Assembly (NCBI RefSeq): GCF_910594005.1
Contig: NC_057815.1
Location: 69,268,052-69,332,051, forward strand
Length of the DNA stretch: 64,000 nucleotides
Source of the DNA: Cervus elaphus
Lineage: Eukaryota; Chordata; Mammalia; Artiodactyla; Cervidae
Direction: 5' to 3'
Shown here: positions 58,401 to 64,000 of the stretch, one piece after another
Position numbering within the stretch: position 1 is the stretch's first letter
Layout of the letters: each line of letters opens with the position of its first letter
The notes under the pieces: generated by a model
The model's input: only the letters and a program-made list of their open reading frames with translations
What the model was told of the DNA's origin: nothing
The model's database searches: none
Position numbers and translations under genes: made by a program

Positions 58401-58648
58401 AAGCTGAAACTCCAATACTTTGGCCACCTGATGGAAACAGCTGACTCATTGGAAAAGACCCTGATGCTGGGAAAGATTGAGGGCAGGAGGAGAAGGGGAC
58501 GACAGAGGATGAGATGGTTGGATGGCATCACCGACTCAAAGCACATGAGTTTGAGCAAACTCCGGGAGATGGTGAAGGACAGGGAGGAATGTGCTGCAGT
58601 CCACGGGGTCACAAAGTCAGACACAGCTTAGTGACTGAACAAGAACAA
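55428..58648 (+). mobile_element. BovB LINE, nearly full length (sense), decayed
   Basis: Total 3.22 kb, or about 3.06 kb without the nested SINE, close to the 3.2 kb consensus. It covers the 5' region, endonuclease (from MNQGKLDVVKQEMARVN at 55696), reverse transcriptase and 3' end (GTCAGACACAGCTTAGTGACTG). RT motifs survive as FIDYTKAFGYVD (57569; consensus has FD-C-VD) and RYADDTTL (about 57868-57891, catalytic YADD intact). The endonuclease region has several stops and the whole is split into at least eight frames, so it is inactive. It has the same orientation as UVRAG, 3 kb beyond its 3' UTR. Confidence 0.95.
56583..56745 (+). mobile_element. CHR-type SINE nested in BovB
   Basis: It starts GGGACTTCCTTGGTGGTCTAG, with 'ggttcatttcctagtcaggg' and 'agatcccatatgcc' blocks and an A-rich tail. 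BovB text resumes at 'aaaaagaaatg', the expected neighbour of the interrupted 'ccaaagaaaaa'. Confidence 0.88.
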
Positions 58649-58732
58649 AGTACTAGCACCAAATTAGAAAGGAATCAAGGTTGAAATAATGATCCGAAGA
58701 AATAATGGATAACTAGGCTGTAAGCCTAGAGC

Positions 58733-58948
58733 AGAGTTGACTCATTGGAGAAGACCCTGATGCTGGAATGGATTGGGGGCAGGAGGAGAAGGGGACAACA
58801 GAGGATGAGATGGTTGGATGGCATCATCAACTCGATGGACATGGGTTTGAGTAAACTCCGGGAGTTGGTGATGGACAGGGAGGCCTGGCGTGCTGCGATT
58901 CATGGGGTCGCAAAGAGTTGGACACGACTGAGCGACTGAACTGAACTG
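58733..58948 (+). mobile_element. BovB 3' end (sense), 5'-truncated
   Basis: 'agttgactcattggagaagaccctg' to 'gagcgactgaactgaactgagg'. A second, better-preserved 3' end only about 85 bases after the long BovB copy. Confidence 0.93.
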
Positions 58949-59914
58949 AGGCTGTAAGAAGCAGATACAAACAGGCAGGAAGGAAGCAGTCTGGGCATCT
59001 TGAGTGAGAAGCCCTCAGCCCCACAGAACAGCCAGTCAGATACTCAGATCCCAGCCCCACCGCTCACTGGCTGTGTGACCCAGGCAAGGCGCTTGACTTT
59101 CTTAGCCCATGTGCTCCTCTGAAAGTGAAGTCAGCCCCTTACTCAGGTTTTCCCATGGGCCTGGACTCCTTTTGTCACAGAAGCAAACTAGGATTCATTC
59201 TTCAAAACCCCATTGCCTTGGGGTCTGGAGCATGGCAGGAAAGGAGGGGACCCTCACCTGTCACTCTCTGCCTGTTGTGAAGAGCTTGGGGCTCAATCAT
59301 GCCACACAGCGCGCTTCTACTCAAGATCCTCGACACAATGACTTTAAAATACACCACAAAAACGAACAAAACAGCTTAAAAAGTTCAGCTTGAATGGCTT
59401 GTACTGTTCCTTCGGATAGCCCTCAGTCATCAGAAAAAGGATAAATTCACTTAAGTTTGATGGGAAAACACATAAAATATTTTAAAGGAGTAAATTATTT
59501 GCAACGGTGAATATAAATTGATACTTTAAGGGACAAACTTTTCCTCAAAAGTTTACTTGGAAAAAAAGTTTTTAATTCACTTGGAGGGAATACCTTATTC
59601 CTCAAAGAAACCGGAATCGCTGTGTCTTTCTCTTGGGATGTTACTGTGTTGTGAGGGCACCCCAGACTACTTTACACACAGGTGGTCTATGAGCTTTTTG
59701 CTCCTGCAAACTGAGTGCAATGCTGTAGACAAGCTGTCTCCAAGCTTGCTGCTCTCAGGGCCAGACCCTTTGCTCTCAGAAATCTGCCAGTTGCCTTGAT
59801 TTTTCTGCCCTGGGCCCAATTAGGGGCAGAAACGGTGCCCCGCAAGTGCTGGGGGATAACAGGTGCTTATTGGCCTTTTGAAGGAGGTTCCTGAGGTTTA
59901 GGGATGAGAAGGTA
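58949..59914. other. Unassigned intergenic sequence
   Basis: No gene or repeat recognised. The frames at 59109 and 59557 have no known domains. Confidence 0.4.
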
Positions 59915-60345
59915 CTGTAGTCAAAGCTATGGCTTTTCCAGTAGTCACGTACAGATACAAGAGTTGGACCATAAAGAAGGCTTAGCATCGAAAAGTTGAT
60001 GCTTTCTAATTGTGGTGCTGGATAAGACTCTTGAGAGTTCCTTGGACAGCAAGGAAATCAGTGAATCCTAAAGGAAATTAACCCTAAATATTCACTGGAA
60101 GGACTGATGCTGAAGCTCCAATACTTTGGCCACCTGAAGCGAAGGGATGACTCATTGGAAAAGACTCTGGTGTTGGGAAAGATTGAGGGCAACAGGAGAA
60201 GCAGGTGGCACAGGATGAGAAGGTTAGATAGCATCACAGACTCAATGGACATGAGTTTGAGCAAACCTTGGGAGATAATGATAGACAGGGAAGCCTGGTG
60301 TGCTGTAGTCCATGGGGTGGCAAGAGTAGGACTTAGCGACTGAAC
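59915..60345 (+). mobile_element. BovB 3' end (sense), 5'-truncated, diverged
   Basis: 'gtagtcaaagctatggcttttcc' to 'aggacttagcgactgaac'. Third sense BovB 3' end in 2 kb. Confidence 0.92.
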
Positions 60346-60496
60346 AATAACTGGCTGGCATTGGTCACGGCTGGGGTTGCCACCTGGATTGTAATCAACT
60401 CCTCCCTGACTCCCTTCAGTAATCTTCTTGCCCTGCAACCCATTCTCCATACTGCAAGCCCAGTGACCTGCCTGCCCTACACACAGCTCTAACCCT

Positions 60497-60771
60497 CTGC
60501 TGCTGCTGCTGCTAAGTCACTTCAGTCGTGCCCGACTCTGTGTGACCCCATAGACGGCAGCCCACTAGGCTCCTCTGTCCCTGGGACTCTCCAGGCAAGA
60601 ACACTGGAGTGGGTTGCCATTTCCTTCTCCAATGCATGAAAGTGAAAAGTGAAAGTGAAGTCGCTCAGTCGTGCCCTACTCTTAGCCACCCCATGGACTA
60701 CAGCCCACCAGGCTCCTCTGTCCATGGGATTTTCCAGGCAAGAGTACTGGATGGGGTGCCATTGCCTTCTC
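60497..60771 (-). mobile_element. Bov-A2 SINE (dimer, antisense)
   Basis: It starts with the antisense tail (TGCTGCTGCTGCTGC), then two antisense Bov-A units with the 'tgcatgaaagtgaaaagtgaaagtg' linker, and ends 'ccattgccttctcc'. Confidence 0.93.
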
Positions 60772-60781
60772 CCTCTAACCT

Positions 60782-60815
60782 TCTGCTGCTGAGTCACTTC
60801 AGTCATGTCCGACTA
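60782..60815 (-). mobile_element. Second, 34-base Bov-A2 tail fragment (antisense)
   Basis: 'tctgctgctgagtcacttcagtcatgtccgacta' repeats the start of the adjacent Bov-A2. 'ctctaac' precedes each copy. Confidence 0.75.
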
Positions 60816-60831
60816 GGAACTGCTAAATAAA

Positions 60832-60845
60832 GGGGGGGGGGGGGG
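60832..60845. repeat. (G)14 homopolymer
   Basis: An uninterrupted run of 14 G residues, prone to length error and slippage. Confidence 0.95.
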
Positions 60846-61830
60846 TTGAATCAAATACTTACTAGTTAATCAAATCTCTGATGAGTGGAAGTTTCTCTTA
60901 TCAGGAATATTCCAAGTGAAATAAGATTCAAGAGGGATAATAGAATTAGACCATCACTACTTTGCAATTCTAATGAATCTAATGTATCTAAGATAAGTAT
61001 CACAAAAAGAGAAAACTAGACATTTTATGCTGCCTGATGAAAGGACACAACACCCATGAAGAATTCTTGGCAAAGGTTTGACCCTAAGTATGATCAAACC
61101 TCTGTCCGTAGTGTCAAATACAGCGGACACTGGCCATTTATGGCTATTTAGTTGAAAAGTGGCTCATTCAAATTGAGATGTGCTAAGAGTAAGAAACACA
61201 CCGAATTTCAGAGACTTAGTACAAAAATAAAATGTAAATTTATATTAAGAATTTTTTATTGGTTACATGTTGGAGTGATATTTTGGGTATATTAAGTAAA
61301 ATATATTATAGTTAATTTCATTCATTTATTTCTTAACATGTGACTACTATCAAATTTTAAATTGCATATGTGACTTGCATTTGTGGCTCATGATATATCA
61401 CTATTGGTCAGAACAGCTCTGGATCTAACTACTAGCTTACAGGAAAATCAGAGGACAAGTGAGCATGTTAACACCTGGAAAATGCAATCAGCAAAATCTA
61501 GACAGTGGAAAACTCTATAGGACAAAGATTTCCTGAATAAGTATATTGCAAGAAAAATAACAAAAAACAGAAGGACGGGAAAACCTTTTAAAAAGAGACA
61601 CGATAGGCATATCAATCTCATTGTGGACCTTCTTTGGTTCCTGTAAAGTAAACAGCCTGAAAATAAACTAAGGGGAAATCAAAATATAAACACATTGATT
61701 ATATTAAGGATTTGGGTGGGGGGGTGGTCTGATAATAGTTAAAAAAAAAAAAAGCACAGTTTTTTGAAGTTTGTGTCTCTTAGAGATGCATACTGAAACA
61801 TTTACAGATGAAAGATATTTGTCCAGGACT
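60846..61830. other. Unassigned intergenic sequence with an A run near 61741
   Basis: AT-rich, no gene or repeat recognised. About 14 A residues lie near 61741. Confidence 0.4.
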
Positions 61831-61831
61831 A

Positions 61832-62098
61832 GGAATGGCAACCCACTCCAGTACTCTTGCCTGGAAAATCCCATGGATGGAGGAGCCTGGTGGGCTGCAG
61901 TCCATGGGGTTGCAAAGAGTCAGACACGACTGAACGACTTCACTTTCACTTTTCACTTTCATGCATTGGAGAAGGAAATGGCAACCCACTCCAGTGTTCT
62001 TGCCTGGAGAGTCCCAGGGACAGCGGAGCCTGGTGGGCTGCCGTCTATGGGGTCGCACAGAGTCGGACACGACTGAAGCGACTTAGCAGCAGCAGCAG
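61832..62098 (+). mobile_element. Bov-A2 SINE (dimer, sense), well preserved
   Basis: Two Bov-A units joined by the 'cttcactttcacttttcactttcatgcattgg' linker, ending in an AGCAGCAGCAGC tail. It looks young because it is close to consensus. Confidence 0.94.
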
Positions 62099-62589
62099 GG
62101 TGAGGTATGTAGTGAAGTACCGGTCGGAGTACCAATGAAACAAGATTGTCCATGGGTGATGAGTGATGGGCAACTGGGGGTCCATGACTCACTCTGGTGC
62201 CTCTAGCTCACACCCTGTCCTACAGCCAGGTGGGTGCTTGTCATTCCCAGAACGCCCCTGAATGCCTCAGGACCATAGCTCCTACAGTATCTTACCTAAC
62301 TCACAGCACAACAGCAAGCAACTATTCCTCCTGTAAGTCAGAGTTCAGCCATTCTCCTTTGCTCTCTGAAGTCTTTCCCATCATCTTACCCAGTCTCCAC
62401 CCCTAAACAGTGGACCCCCCTACTTTGGAGTCCTCCCACCACCCGTGTATGCTCCCACAGCCACCCTTTCATTTTCTCAAGTGTCTGTTTCCCTGTTTGC
62501 CACCTTCAGCAGGCTGTGAGTTCCCAGAGGGTGGCCACCCTGTTGAAAGGCACAACTAGTGCTCGGGAAAGTCTGCTAAATCAGTGTGC
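62099..62589. other. Unassigned intergenic sequence
   Basis: No gene recognised. A weak L2-like phrase lies at 62490-62560. Confidence 0.35.
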
Positions 62590-62710
62590 GGAATGCCCAT
62601 TTTACAGATGAAGCAGTTGAGGCCCAGAGACGTCAGTGTCATAGCCAAGTTCCTAGAGCTAAAATGTGACAAGAGCTAGGACTTGAAACCAGAACCAGTG
62701 AGTCCTTTCT
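62590..62710 (-). mobile_element. MIR SINE (antisense)
   Basis: 'cattttacagatgaagcagttgaggcccagagacg' then 'agccaagttcctagagct', antisense MIR order. Confidence 0.75.
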
Positions 62711-62744
62711 CTACATTCCATCTGAGCTGCAGGCCACAGTTCCA

Positions 62745-63080
62745 TGGGGCATTCATTCATTTAGCATTGATTGGGCGCCCCCTATTGGTCAGCACTGGCT
62801 GAACAAATCATGGGGCAGGGCTGTGAAAGAAACCTACAGGTGACCAATGGTGGGAGTCTGACATGCGGTGCCTGGGAGCTCAGGCAAGTCTCCTTGGGGA
62901 AGTGAGATTTAAACAGATTTGAAGCTACAGAGAGCCCATTCCAGGCCAAGAGCACCGCATAAGAAAGTTCTGAAGTTGATACGTGCATGGCACATGTGGA
63001 GGGCTTGCAGGTTGACCAGTAAGTAGAGCCAGAGCGGAGAGTAACAAGCCATGAGGCTGGACAGTGGCAAACCAGATGCA
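62745..63080 (-). mobile_element. L2 LINE 3' end (antisense)
   Basis: 'cattcattcatttagcattgattgggcgccccctattggtcagcactggc' begins an antisense L2 end; 'cattccaggccaagagcaccgc' continues it. Confidence 0.7.
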
Positions 63081-64000
63081 GAGACAACATCTCCCACCCC
63101 TACCAGGCTTGTCCTCTTTCAATTATATTTTGCACTGTAGTGTTGATGATTTTTTAAAAAAATAATCTAAGTACATCCTGACACCTCTGGCTGGCCCTCT
63201 TAGGACTCAGCTTCAGTGCTGGCCCCTGCATTTGTGTGCACCAACCCACTGGCACAAGGAATCCTACTGTGGGTGGCAGTTTTTAATGCATGTTCGCAGC
63301 CCAGATGTACAGAAATGTAATTTTATTTTCTCATAACAGTCTGTTAGCCAAGCTCTTTCCAGCTAATGGCAGAAGACTTTTGATCTTGCCATTTCAAGGC
63401 AACTCAGTCATTTCTGGATAAAAAAATGTATCTTCTTTGGGTTAAATGTTCAAATCCCCAGATCCTCCCTCACCTATCCTTCACCCACAAGGCTCCAGGG
63501 CTTCTAACAAGCCTCTCTGACCTACCCACAGTCAGGGTGGATGCTGGCTGCTGGCCTCTGGGGTTCTAATCTCCGGGTCCTCACACCTATGTCGTCCTTC
63601 CCTCCCCTCAGACCCTCTCAGCCCTGCTCAGCTCCCGTGGGGACTCAGGCTAACTGGCCCACCTTCTCTCACCACCCTGTGAGGCTGGCCTCAGGGCTTC
63701 CGGCCTGGACTTCTCTCTGCTAGTTGGCTGCCTGGCACCCTGAGGAGCACGGAGCTCCTATGAAAGCTTGCCTCAATCTACCTGCAAGACCATGAGCAGT
63801 TCGGTCCCTTGTATGGACTGGCCCAAACCTATCTCCTGTTTAGAGCCCAAATGGGAGTGGGGACAGGGGAGGAAGGGCCCCCTCAGGCTCCACCAATCTT
63901 TTGGGATCTAGCTGCACCCCTTCCAAATAACCCCCTCTAGCTCTCCCTTTTTTTCAGAGGTGGGAAAACACCCCTTCATCACCACCTGCATGCATTCTCT
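63081..64000. other. Unassigned GC-richer intergenic sequence
   Basis: No exon, RNA or repeat that I can support. The 60-codon frame at 63541 is Pro/Ser-rich and probably chance. In human the next gene downstream of UVRAG is WNT11; none of its coding sequence is visible here. Confidence 0.4.

Noticed and set aside
61771..62192. Four overlapping frames of about 100 codons on both strands
   Set aside because: All are read-throughs of one Bov-A2 SINE, which is open in several frames; the same pattern occurs at 60522-60830.

Overview
This is a 64 kb stretch of a ruminant nuclear genome, most likely cattle or a close bovine. The evidence is the repeat content: many BovB (RTE-clade) LINE copies, the BovB-related SINEs Bov-tA and Bov-A2, the cetartiodactyl CHR SINE, and an older mammalian layer of MIR, L2, L3/CR1, L1 and Tigger/MER2. 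There is no bacterial, phage or operon-like organisation.

The only gene I can support is the 3' end of UVRAG (UV radiation resistance-associated gene, the Vps38-like subunit of the Beclin 1-VPS34 complex) on the plus strand. The penultimate exon lies at 23622-23713. The last coding exon lies at 49007-49709 and is followed by a repeat-free 3' UTR with several candidate polyadenylation signals between 50899 and 52558. The two exons join in phase across a Cys codon and encode the equivalent of human residues 436-699. I call them exons 14 and 15 from the human gene structure. No earlier UVRAG exon is visible, so 1-23621 is intron 13 and 23714-49006 is intron 14.

The introns are mostly transposon debris. 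Intron 13 holds BovB pieces of both orientations, a 1.4 kb L1 3' end, Bov-A2, two MER2/Tigger remnants and a long (TA)n tract. Intron 14 holds a 1.9 kb antisense BovB, a probable solo LTR in antisense, a nested L1 cluster at 28.2-30.2 kb, long L2 remnants and two CHR SINEs. Roughly 50 to 52.6 kb, covering the 3' UTR and its flank, is free of recognisable repeats. From about 52.8 kb to the end the window is intergenic and again repeat-rich. It includes an L1 with a perfect 11-bp target-site duplication at 53.7-54.6 kb and a nearly full-length but decayed BovB at 55.4-58.6 kb carrying a nested CHR SINE. Two more BovB 3' ends and three Bov-A2 pieces follow.

Most short open frames are decayed BovB/L1 coding remnants or chance frames. 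I found no convincing new gene system. The observations most worth checking are two nested poly(A)-only insertions with target duplications inside a BovB copy, a probable antisense solo LTR, an antisense coiled-coil-like open frame near 40 kb, and the choice of polyadenylation site for UVRAG. Repeat assignments are from recognition of family sequence by eye; boundaries are approximate to about 5-30 bases unless a target-site duplication is stated.
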